Origin: JBBCJM01 sp037190175
GTDB lineage: Bacteria > Pseudomonadota > Alphaproteobacteria > Rhodobacterales > Rhodobacteraceae
DNA length: 30,657 nt
Reading direction: 5' to 3'
Assembly (NCBI GenBank): GCA_037190175.1
Contig: JBBCJM010000052.1
Location: forward strand, 1 to 30,657
Part shown: in pieces, positions 24,655 to 30,657 of the stretch
How positions within the stretch are numbered: position 1 is the stretch's first letter
Layout: each line of letters opens with the position of its first letter
Program-made: the position numbers and the translations under genes
The notes under the pieces: generated by a model
The model's database searches: none
Told to the model about the DNA's origin: nothing
Seen by the model: only the letters and a program-made list of their open reading frames with translations

Positions 24655-25878
24655 ATGCCCGAGGAAGAAACCGCCCCCGGACCGCTGCAAGGGCTGCGGG
24701 TGCTCGACTTCACCAGCGTGCTGTCCGGCCCGTACTGCACGCGCCTGCTGGCGGATCTGGGCGCCGAGGTGCTGAAGATCGAGCCGCCCGAGGGCGATCA
24801 CAAGCGGCTGGTCCCGCCGCTGCGCGAGGGGCAGAGCACCACCTTCGCCCATGTGAACAGCGGCAAGAAGAGCGTGGTGCTGGACCTGAAGTCGCCCGCC
24901 GGCCGGCAGGCGGCGCAGGATCTGGCGGCCCAAGCGGCGGTGGTGGTGCAGAACTGGCGGCCCGACGTGGCGGCGCGGCTGGGGCTCGACCATGCGACGC
25001 TGGCCGCGGCCAATCCCGCGCTCGTCTACTGCGCGATCTCCGGCTACGGGCAGAGCGGGACCAAGGCGCTGCGCCCGGCCTATGCGCCGGTCATCCATGC
25101 CGCCAGCGGCTATGAGCTGGCACAGATGCAATACGCCCCCGGCGCCGAGCAGCCGGCGGCGACGGGCATCTTCGTGGCCGATGTGCTGGCCGGCATGGCG
25201 GCCTTCGGCGCGATCAACGCGGCGCTGGTCCGGCGGCAGGCGACCGGACAGGGGCAGTTCATCGACGTGTCGATGTACGAGGCCATGCTGAACCTGCTGA
25301 TGTTCGAATGGCACCAGGCGCAGTTCTTCGAGGTGCCCCGCCGGATCTATCCGCCGCTGCGGGCCGGCGACGGCTTCATCGTGGTGGCGCCGGTGACCCA
25401 GCGCAACTTCCATGCGCTGGCCGACTGTATCGGCCGGCCCGACCTGAAGCAGGATCCCCGATACGCCACCCCCGGCGCGCGGGTGGCCCACTGGCAGGAG
25501 CTGATGGGGCTGGTCGCGGACTGGACGCGCGACCGCAGCGCGCGGGACTGCGAGGACCTGATGCTGGCCCACCAGGTGCCCTGCGCGCGCTATGTGACCG
25601 TGGCCGAGGCGATGGCCGATCCGGCGCTGGCCCAGCGCGGGGCGCTGGCCCGGGTGCGCGACGCGGCGGGAGAGGTGGTGATCCCCGGCGCGCCCTGGCA
25701 GATGCCGGGCGTCGAATGCCACCCCCGCCCGGAGGTGCCGGCGCTGGGCGCCGACACCGCCGAGGTGCTGGCCGGGCTGCTGGGCTATGGCCCCGACCGG
25801 ATCCGCGCCTGCACTGGGGCGGAGGAGGACGACACCGCGCTCACTACCCCCGGAACCGCGGGGCGCGCTTCTCCCTGA
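24655..25878 (+). CDS. class III (CaiB/BaiF) CoA-transferase, paralogue
   Basis: 407 residues. LRVLDFTSVLSGPYCTRLL, GDHKR (48-51 region), VVVQNWRPDV and catalytic D176 in FVADVLAG identify a formyl-CoA-transferase-type enzyme. It matches the transferase at 10675-11859 nearly throughout, diverging only in the last 25 residues. The ATG at 24655 is chosen for GGGAGGA directly upstream; open frame extends back to a TTG at 24520 inside the promoter. The two paralogues could form a heterodimer, or one could load and the other unload CoA. Its 3-prime end overlaps the convergent enoyl-CoA hydratase gene by 35 bases. Confidence 0.9.
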   Translation: MPEEETAPGPLQGLRVLDFTSVLSGPYCTRLLADLGAEVLKIEPPEGDHKRLVPPLREGQSTTFAHVNSGKKSVVLDLKSPAGRQAAQDLAAQAAVVVQNWRPDVAARLGLDHATLAAANPALVYCAISGYGQSGTKALRPAYAPVIHAASGYELAQMQYAPGAEQPAATGIFVADVLAGMAAFGAINAALVRRQATGQGQFIDVSMYEAMLNLLMFEWHQAQFFEVPRRIYPPLRAGDGFIVVAPVTQRNFHALADCIGRPDLKQDPRYATPGARVAHWQELMGLVADWTRDRSARDCEDLMLAHQVPCARYVTVAEAMADPALAQRGALARVRDAAGEVVIPGAPWQMPGVECHPRPEVPALGADTAEVLAGLLGYGPDRIRACTGAEEDDTALTTPGTAGRASP

Positions 25879-26635
25879 AGGCGGCGACGGCCTCGCGGTG
25901 GTCGGCGGTGGCCTTGAGGATCGGCTGGTGCGAGGTGGCCAGATCCATGTGCTCGATCAGCCCGGTCTGGACCCCCTGCCGGCACAGCCGCTTGGTCATG
26001 CGGATGGCCTGCGTCGGCCCGCGCGCCAGCCGGGCGGCGAAGGCCATGGTCTCGTCCATCAGCCGGGCGTCGTCGAAGACGCGGTTGACCAGGCCGATCC
26101 GCAGCGCCTCGTCCGCGTCGATCATGTCGCCGGTCCACAGGAGTTCCAGCGCCTTCGACATGCCGACGATCCGCGGCAGCAGCCAGGCGCCGCCGTCGCC
26201 CGGGATCAGCCCCACGCGGATATAGGTCTCGCCCATCCGCGCGCTGCGGGCGGCGAAGATCAGGTCGGCCATCAGCGCCATGTCCAGGCCCGCCCCCGCC
26301 GCCACCCCGTTCACCGCGGCGATGAAGGGTTTGTCGATCTCCATCAGCAGCCGCGGGATGCGGCCGATGCCCTGCCAGATGAAGGTCTTCTGCTCCAGCG
26401 GCGTTTCCACCCCGGCATCGGCGTTCTCCTTCATCCGGCCGACATCGCCCCCCGCGCAGAAGGCGCCGCCCGCCCCGGTCAGCACCAGCACCCGGATGGC
26501 GTCGTCGTCGCGGCAGCGCAGGAGCGCCTCCGCCCAGGCATCCAGCATGGGCGGGGTGAAGGCGTTCCGGCGCTCCGGCCGGTTGAGGGTCAGCAGCGCG
26601 ATGCCCTCGCTGACCTCGAACAGCAGGTCTTCCAT
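25844..26635 (-). CDS. enoyl-CoA hydratase/isomerase family protein
   Basis: 263 residues, one crotonase domain. Oxyanion-hole segments are FCAGGDVG (59-66) and AAGAGLDMA (112-120). Of the two catalytic glutamates of rat enoyl-CoA hydratase, E164 is kept (ALELLWTG), but the E144 position is Y138 in GETYIRVGLIPGDGG, with E136 two residues before and D147 following. The protein may therefore be an isomerase, hydrolase or altered hydratase. ATG 26635 follows CGGAGATTC, 13 bases after the flavin monooxygenase stop, so both are one transcript from the promoter at 28351-28391. Confidence 0.88.
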   Translation of the reverse strand: MEDLLFEVSEGIALLTLNRPERRNAFTPPMLDAWAEALLRCRDDDAIRVLVLTGAGGAFCAGGDVGRMKENADAGVETPLEQKTFIWQGIGRIPRLLMEIDKPFIAAVNGVAAGAGLDMALMADLIFAARSARMGETYIRVGLIPGDGGAWLLPRIVGMSKALELLWTGDMIDADEALRIGLVNRVFDDARLMDETMAFAARLARGPTQAIRMTKRLCRQGVQTGLIEHMDLATSHQPILKATADHREAVAAFREKRAPRFRG

Positions 26636-26648
26636 GCGAATCTCCGGC

Positions 26649-28319
26649 TCAGTCCGCCACCGCCCGCACGGATGTGTCCGACCCGGCGGCCGGCTGCAAT
26701 GCCCGCGGCTCGTGGCCCGTGACCCGGCGCAGGATGGCCTCGGCGGCCGCGGCGGACGGCGCCTCGTCGGCCCGCCACGCCACATGGCCGTCCGGGCGCA
26801 CGAGGACCAGCCGCTTCTCGTAGAGCCGCGCGAGGTCGGCCGAGCCGCTGCGGTAGACCGAGAAGGGCACGCCCCGCGCCGCCGCCGCCCCTTCCAGCGT
26901 TGCGGTGTCGCCGCCGCCCAGCGCCATCAGCACGAAGCCCCGCCCGAACAGATCCAGCGTGCTGCGGCCGTTTTCCAGCCACATGTGGGGGGCGCGGGCG
27001 CCGGGGATGGTGCGCTGCTCGTACCGCTCCCACGACTGCCAGTCGGGCACCGGCCCCTCGCGCTCCACGATCGGGGAATCGGCATAGACATAGCCCAGGT
27101 GGATATGCAGCGTGTACCACTCGTTCTTCATCGCCTCGGTGAACCGGGCGCCCAGCGTCTCGCGCAGCGCGCGGCCCTCGTCGGTATCGTCCAGCAGCGC
27201 GGGGTTTTTGCCGGGCGAGAGCATGTTGCGCAGGTTGCGGCTGGCCTCGGTGACATTGCGCACCGCCACGGGCCGGCGTTCCGCCTGATAGCTGTCCAGC
27301 AGCACCGGCCCGCCCCAGCCCTCCAGCATCGCCGCCAGCTTCCACGACAGGTCCACCGCCTCGCCGATGCCGGTGTTCATGCCGAAGCCGCCGGTGGGCG
27401 ACATGACATGCGCCGCATCGCCCGCGATGAACACCCGGCCGGAGCCATAGCTGTCGGCCACCAGTTCGGCCCGGACCCAGGGCACCACCGACAGGATCTC
27501 CAGATCGAAGCGGCGGCCCACGCAGCGCCAGGCGAATTCGCGCACCTCCTGCTCGTCATAGGTCCGCTGCCGGTCCGCCGAGCCCAGGATCGACATGCGC
27601 CACTGGTCGCGCCCGTTGATGGCGACCAGCGTGCCCCAGGTCCCCTCGGGGCCGATGAAGATGTAGCGATAGCCCGGCGCCTTGTCGTGCAGGGCATTCA
27701 GGTCGGCGGTGCGGAAGATCACGTTGGTGGTATAGGTCAGCACCCCGGCGCCGGAATAGGTGATGCCCAGCGCGGCGGCCGTGGCGCTGCGCGCGCCGTC
27801 GCAGCCCACCAGATAGCGCGCGCGGATCTTGCGCTCCGTCCCGCTTTCCAGATCGGTGACCGACAGGGTGACGCCCTCGGCATCCTGCTCGAATCCCGCG
27901 CTTTCGGTGCGATAAAGCAGGCTGGTCCTGTCGAACGACGCGGCGAACTTGCGCAGGATGGGGTCGAACATGTTCTGCGGGCAGCGTTCCCGCTTCTGCG
28001 GGCTGACCGGCGGCGGGGTGTCCGCCGCCATCCCCGGAAACCGCTCGCGGCCGAGCTCGTACCCGTTCAGCGAGGTCAGATACACGTTGTCCTGCGGATA
28101 GTCGCGCGGATAGGGGCTGGCCTCCACATCGGCCACAAGCCCCCACCGGCGGCAATGCTCCATAGTGCGGATGCCCACCATGTCCATCTTCGGCTGGAAA
28201 ATCTCCCCCGTGCCGCGCTCGACCACGATGCATCGCCTGCCCCGCCAGCCCAGATCCCCCGCAAGCGCCAGCCCCACCGGGCCGGCGCCCACGATCACGA
28301 CGTCGGTATCATAGTCCAT
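26649..28319 (-). CDS. FAD-dependent aromatic monooxygenase (class A, MhpA/phenol hydroxylase-like)
   Basis: 556 residues. The N-terminal FAD fold VVIVGAGPVGLALAG (7-21) ends in E34, the DG motif is VGCDGARS (171-178) and the second FAD motif is FIAGDAAHVMSPTGGFGMNTGI (297-318). About 150 further residues form the thioredoxin-like C-terminal domain common to 3-(3-hydroxyphenyl)propionate, phenol and polyketide hydroxylases. It inserts one oxygen ortho or para to a ring hydroxyl using NAD(P)H. The ATG at 28319 is preferred; an ATG at 28364 lies in the -10/operator region. It probably makes the hydroquinone-type acid opened by the cupin dioxygenase. It is co-transcribed with the enoyl-CoA hydratase. 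Confidence 0.88.
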   Translation of the reverse strand: MDYDTDVVIVGAGPVGLALAGDLGWRGRRCIVVERGTGEIFQPKMDMVGIRTMEHCRRWGLVADVEASPYPRDYPQDNVYLTSLNGYELGRERFPGMAADTPPPVSPQKRERCPQNMFDPILRKFAASFDRTSLLYRTESAGFEQDAEGVTLSVTDLESGTERKIRARYLVGCDGARSATAAALGITYSGAGVLTYTTNVIFRTADLNALHDKAPGYRYIFIGPEGTWGTLVAINGRDQWRMSILGSADRQRTYDEQEVREFAWRCVGRRFDLEILSVVPWVRAELVADSYGSGRVFIAGDAAHVMSPTGGFGMNTGIGEAVDLSWKLAAMLEGWGGPVLLDSYQAERRPVAVRNVTEASRNLRNMLSPGKNPALLDDTDEGRALRETLGARFTEAMKNEWYTLHIHLGYVYADSPIVEREGPVPDWQSWERYEQRTIPGARAPHMWLENGRSTLDLFGRGFVLMALGGGDTATLEGAAAARGVPFSVYRSGSADLARLYEKRLVLVRPDGHVAWRADEAPSAAAAEAILRRVTGHEPRALQPAAGSDTSVRAVAD

Positions 28320-28350
28320 GCGGCCGCCTGCTGTTTTGGTGATGGTTTTC

Positions 28351-28391
28351 AATGGTAGGACCATTATAGGCAGCAGTCAATGCCACCGCAA
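28351..28391 (-). promoter_or_regulatory. promoter and operator C of monooxygenase-hydratase unit
   Basis: On the minus strand TTGCGG (28391-28386), a 17-base spacer and a perfect TATAAT (28368-28363) form a strong promoter. AATGGT-CCT-ACCATT (28365-28351), perfect 6-base arms, overlaps the -10 by three bases, so a bound repressor would block polymerase. Same motif as at 16025 and 29558. Confidence 0.8.
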
Positions 28392-28396
28392 GCCGA

Positions 28397-29533
28397 CTAG
28401 ATCAATCCGGCCGCGCGCGCCTCGGCCAGGTCCTTGGCGTCCAGCCAGTCGCCCAGCACCTGTTCGGCGGGCACGGCCCCCGCGGCCTCGGGCGGGCGCG
28501 GCAGGTCGGGAACCGAGCGGCTGAACCGCGGCGCGGGGGCGGGCTGGACCACCCCGTCGATCTCGACGAAGGTCCCCCGCGCCTTCAGGTGCGGGTGTTC
28601 CATCAGGTCGCCGGTTTCCAGCACGGGGGCGAAACAGGCGTCGGTGCCTTCCAGAAGCGCGCACCATTCGGCCTGGGTCCGGGTGGCGAAGATCGCCTCG
28701 AACCGCCGCTTCATCGCCGGCCAGCTTTCCCTGTCCCACTGGCCGGGCAGTTCGGCGGGATCGAGACCCAGTATCGACAGGAGCTGCCCGTAGAAACGCG
28801 CCTCTATCGCGCCGACCGAGACCCATTTGCCGTCGGCACACTGATAGCTGTCATAGAAATGCGAGCCCGAGTCGGTCGGCCCGGTGCCGCGCGGCCCGGT
28901 CAGTCCGGCCGCCGACAGCCCGCAATACCCGACCATCAGCGAGGCCACGCCGTCCACGATGGCGGCGTCCACCACCTGCCCGCGCCCCGACTGCCGGGAT
29001 TCATGGATGGCCGCCATGATGCCGAAGGCAAGGTAAAGGGCGCCGCCGCCGAAGTCTCCGACCAGGTTGAGCGGGATGGACGGCGGCTGGTCGCGCCGCC
29101 CGATGGCGCCCAGCGCCCCGGCCAGCGCGATATAGTTGATGTCGTGGCCGGCGGCCTGGGCCAGCGGGCCGTCCTGTCCCCAGCCCGTCATCCGGCCGTA
29201 GACCAGCCGCGGGTTCGCCTCGAGACAGGTCTCCGGCCCCAGCCCCAGACGCTCCATGACGCCGGGACGGAAGCCTTCGATCAGCACGTCGGCGCGCGAA
29301 ATCAGCGAACCCGCAAGGTCCTTCGCCTCGGGCCGCTTGAGATCGAGGAGGATCGTGGGGCGGTTGCGCAGCGGCAGGTTGTATTTCAGCGGCCGCGGCC
29401 GGCCCAGCTCGACCGGCGTCACGCGGTCGATCCGCAGCACGGTCGCGCCCAGGTCGGCCAGCAGCATCGCTGCCGCCGGGGCCGGGCCGACGCTGGCGAA
29501 CTCCACCACCTTCAATCCCGCCAAAGGTCCCAT
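28397..29533 (-). CDS. alpha-methylacyl-CoA racemase-like class III CoA-transferase superfamily protein
   Basis: 378 residues. The protein has the catalytic pattern of alpha-methylacyl-CoA racemase rather than of transferases: H130 (GHDINYIALAGALGAIGR), D160 (NLVGDFGGG) and E244 (VGAIEARFY), matching H126, D156 and E241 of the mycobacterial enzyme. It interconverts (R)- and (S)-2-methylacyl-CoA, needed before an S-specific acyl-CoA dehydrogenase. This suggests a 2-methyl-branched or ring-alpha-substituted acid passes through module 2. ATG 29533 is chosen for the family start GPLAGLKVVE; a longer frame to 29713 would run into the ribonuclease D start. Upstream lies operator D. Confidence 0.9.
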   Translation of the reverse strand: MGPLAGLKVVEFASVGPAPAAAMLLADLGATVLRIDRVTPVELGRPRPLKYNLPLRNRPTILLDLKRPEAKDLAGSLISRADVLIEGFRPGVMERLGLGPETCLEANPRLVYGRMTGWGQDGPLAQAAGHDINYIALAGALGAIGRRDQPPSIPLNLVGDFGGGALYLAFGIMAAIHESRQSGRGQVVDAAIVDGVASLMVGYCGLSAAGLTGPRGTGPTDSGSHFYDSYQCADGKWVSVGAIEARFYGQLLSILGLDPAELPGQWDRESWPAMKRRFEAIFATRTQAEWCALLEGTDACFAPVLETGDLMEHPHLKARGTFVEIDGVVQPAPAPRFSRSVPDLPRPPEAAGAVPAEQVLGDWLDAKDLAEARAAGLI

Positions 29534-29557
29534 GCGCTCACCCCGATGCCGTGCCGA

Positions 29558-29575
29558 TATGGTTCTACCATTACA
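29558..29575 (-). promoter_or_regulatory. operator D with -10 of the racemase gene
   Basis: TGTAAT (29575-29570, minus strand) is a likely -10 and overlaps TATGGT-TCT-ACCATT (29558-29572) by three bases, the same geometry as at operator C. Five-base arms are perfect. A good -35 is not obvious (CTTTCC about 16 bases upstream). Confidence 0.65.
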
Positions 29576-29652
29576 CAGCCGGCATCCGGAAGGAAAGCCG
29601 TCGGGAGCCGGGCCTCGCCCGAAGGCACCGCGCAGTCCACACCACCCTTGAC

Positions 29653-29684
29653 CGCGCCGGCTTTGCGGATCAAAGCCGGGCGCG
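29653..29684. repeat. hairpin between racemase and ribonuclease D genes
   Basis: CCGGCTTTG (29657-29665) and CAAAGCCGG (29671-29679) are perfect 9-base arms with a 5-base loop, extended by CGCG on both sides with one bulged G. No gene ends toward it from either side, so a terminator role is not explained by present neighbours. It could be a leader stem of the ribonuclease D mRNA or a relic of a former neighbour's terminator. Confidence 0.5.
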
Positions 29685-29705
29685 ACAGCTGCCATCGGAC
29701 CCCCC

Positions 29706-30323
29706 ATGACCATCCACCTGCATCAGGGCGACCTGCCCGCGGATCTGAGCTTCGGCCCCGTGGTGGCCGTCGACACCGAGACCATGGGGCTGGACCCCCG
29801 GCGCGACCGGCTCTGCGTGGTGCAGCTTTCCGCCGGCGACGGCGATGCGCATCTGGTGCAGATCGCCCGGGGCCAGGCCGCGGCGCCCCACCTGGAGCGG
29901 CTGTTGGCCGACCCGGCCACGCTGAAGCTCTTCCACTTCGGCCGCTTCGACATCGCGGCCCTGCGCCGCGCCTTCGGGGTGACGACGGCGCCGGTCTGGT
30001 GCACCAAGATCGCCTCGAAGCTGATCCGCACCTATACCGACCGCCACGGGCTCAAGTACCTGCTGGCCGACCTGGTGGGGGTGGACGTGTCCAAGGCGCA
30101 GCAGACCTCGGACTGGGGCGCGGCGGTGCTGAGCGAGGCGCAGCGGGAATACGCCGCCTCGGACGTGCTGTACCTGCACCGGCTGAAGGACGAGCTGGAG
30201 GCCCGGCTGGTCCGCGAGGGGCGGCTGGAGCTGGCCGAGCGGCTTTTCGCCTTCCTGCCCACCCGGGCGGAGATGGACCTCCTGGGCTGGGGCGACGGCG
30301 AGGCCGACATCTTCCACCACTGA
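29706..30323 (+). CDS. rnd: ribonuclease D, short form
   Basis: 205 residues, a DEDDy 3'-5' exonuclease: Exo I VAVDTETMGL (D23, E25), Exo II FHFGRFDIAAL (D82), Exo III YAASDVLYL (Y149, D153). The C-terminal HRDC domains of the E. coli enzyme are absent, which is usual for the short alphaproteobacterial proteins. It trims tRNA and other small RNAs. With lptC following it marks ordinary chromosome at the right end of the catabolic region. ATG at 29706; only a weak ribosome site is visible upstream. Confidence 0.92.
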   Translation: MTIHLHQGDLPADLSFGPVVAVDTETMGLDPRRDRLCVVQLSAGDGDAHLVQIARGQAAAPHLERLLADPATLKLFHFGRFDIAALRRAFGVTTAPVWCTKIASKLIRTYTDRHGLKYLLADLVGVDVSKAQQTSDWGAAVLSEAQREYAASDVLYLHRLKDELEARLVREGRLELAERLFAFLPTRAEMDLLGWGDGEADIFHH

Positions 30324-30333
30324 ACCTTGGCGC

Positions 30334-30349
30334 GGGGCGCGCGCGCCCC
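30334..30349. repeat. palindrome between rnd and lptC
   Basis: GGGGCGCG-CGCGCCCC is a perfect 16-base palindrome starting 10 bases after the ribonuclease D stop. It may be a weak intercistronic stem; no T-run. Confidence 0.3.
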
Positions 30350-30380
30350 CATCTGCGGGGGAACCCGAAGGGAAGGCGCG

Positions 30381-30657
30381 ATGGACAACCTCCACTCCAC
30401 GCTGGTGGCCTGGCTGAAGGTGATCCTGCCGCTGACCGCGCTGGCGATCCTGTCCACCCTGTTCCTGGTGGCCCGCACCATCAACCCCGACGACGCGATC
30501 CCCTTCGCCCAGGTCGATATCGAGGACCGGCTGCGCGAGCCGCGGCTGACCCTGCCCACCTGGGCCGGGGTGACCGAGGACGGCGCCGCGGTCACCGTCA
30601 GCGCCGAGACCGCCCGGCCGGGCGGCGAGGCCGGCCCCGCCGCCCACCGGCGGGTGG
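30381..30657 (+). CDS. lptC: LPS export protein LptC, N-terminal part
   Basis: 92 residues up to the window edge. A single N-terminal membrane anchor (about 9-32, WLKVILPLTALAILSTLFLV) is followed by RTINPDDAIPFAQVDIEDRLREPRLTLPTWAGV, as in alphaproteobacterial LptC. It belongs to the Lpt bridge that carries lipopolysaccharide across the periplasm. GAAGGGAAGG precedes the ATG at 30381. The gene order rnd-lptC, normally continued by lptA and lptB, supports the assignment. The rest lies outside the window. Confidence 0.82.
   Translation, partial: MDNLHSTLVAWLKVILPLTALAILSTLFLVARTINPDDAIPFAQVDIEDRLREPRLTLPTWAGVTEDGAAVTVSAETARPGGEAGPAAHRRV

Noticed and set aside
26649..28319. Monooxygenase as a specific salicylate or 3-hydroxybenzoate hydroxylase
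   Set aside because: The length with the thioredoxin-like tail fits the larger MhpA/phenol hydroxylase group, not the roughly 400-residue salicylate and 3-hydroxybenzoate enzymes; the substrate stays open.
28397..29713. Longer start of the racemase gene at 29713
   Set aside because: The added 60 residues cross the operator and the start of rnd and do not resemble the family.
1..30657. CRISPR arrays, tRNA or rRNA genes, riboswitches, complete insertion sequences
   Set aside because: No regularly spaced repeats, cloverleaf or rRNA sequence, or transposase-like protein was seen; gaps between genes are all under 200 bases.

Overview
The window looks like a chromosomal segment of a high-GC alphaproteobacterium, most likely Rhodobacterales. 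The reasons are the very high GC with GC-ending codons, the many class III CoA-transferases, FCD-type GntR regulators and TTT (tripartite tricarboxylate transporter) systems, and at the right end a short ribonuclease D gene followed by lptC, an order I associate with this group. Everything left of about 29.6 kb is catabolic and accessory in character; ribonuclease D and lptC are housekeeping genes. No rRNA, tRNA, CRISPR array or complete insertion sequence was seen. No stretch over 300 bases lacks a gene.

Module 1 (1-8669) is an oxidative catabolic unit. On the minus strand it runs: orphan TTT/Bug-type solute-binding protein, aldehyde dehydrogenase, small fumarylpyruvate-hydrolase-like FAH protein, KstD/fumarate-reductase-like flavoprotein. 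After an AT-rich promoter follow a zinc alcohol dehydrogenase and the start of a cytochrome P450, which meets two stop codons at the window edge. A P450-type ferredoxin reductase is read divergently (6540-7760) and a GntR/FCD regulator follows it (7938-8669). A short AT-rich palindrome, AATTT-GG-AAATT, recurs at three promoter regions of this module and is a candidate operator. The logic P450 + reductase + alcohol dehydrogenase + aldehyde dehydrogenase fits stepwise oxidation of a hydrophobic compound to an acid. No ferredoxin gene is visible.

Module 2 (8694-29533) is a larger CoA-dependent pathway. A minus-strand operon starts with a gentisate-dioxygenase-like cupin (15997) and continues with an FAH-family hydrolase, two overlapping acyl-CoA dehydrogenases that look like a heteromeric pair, a class III CoA-transferase, a third acyl-CoA dehydrogenase and a FadR-type GntR regulator. 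Upstream lies a second minus-strand run: tctC-tctB-tctA uptake system, a fourth acyl-CoA dehydrogenase, a MaoC-like protein, an Ldh-family oxidoreductase lacking the family's two catalytic histidines, and a 14-TM MFS exporter. Further right are a quinone-oxidoreductase-like MDR protein, a second CoA-transferase (plus strand, close paralogue of the first), an enoyl-CoA hydratase, an aromatic-ring flavin monooxygenase and an alpha-methylacyl-CoA racemase.

The most notable signal is a 15-base palindrome, AATGGT-N3-ACCATT, found at four promoters of module 2 (16025, 24519, 28351, 29558), each time touching or overlapping a -10 element. This ties the dispersed transcription units into one regulon, probably under the FadR-type regulator at 8694-9434. 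My reading is that module 2 imports a carboxylate, activates it by CoA transfer, dehydrogenates and hydrates it, hydroxylates a ring and opens it with a divergent cupin dioxygenase, followed by FAH hydrolysis. The substrate is not evident, and I do not recognise this gene combination as a described pathway.
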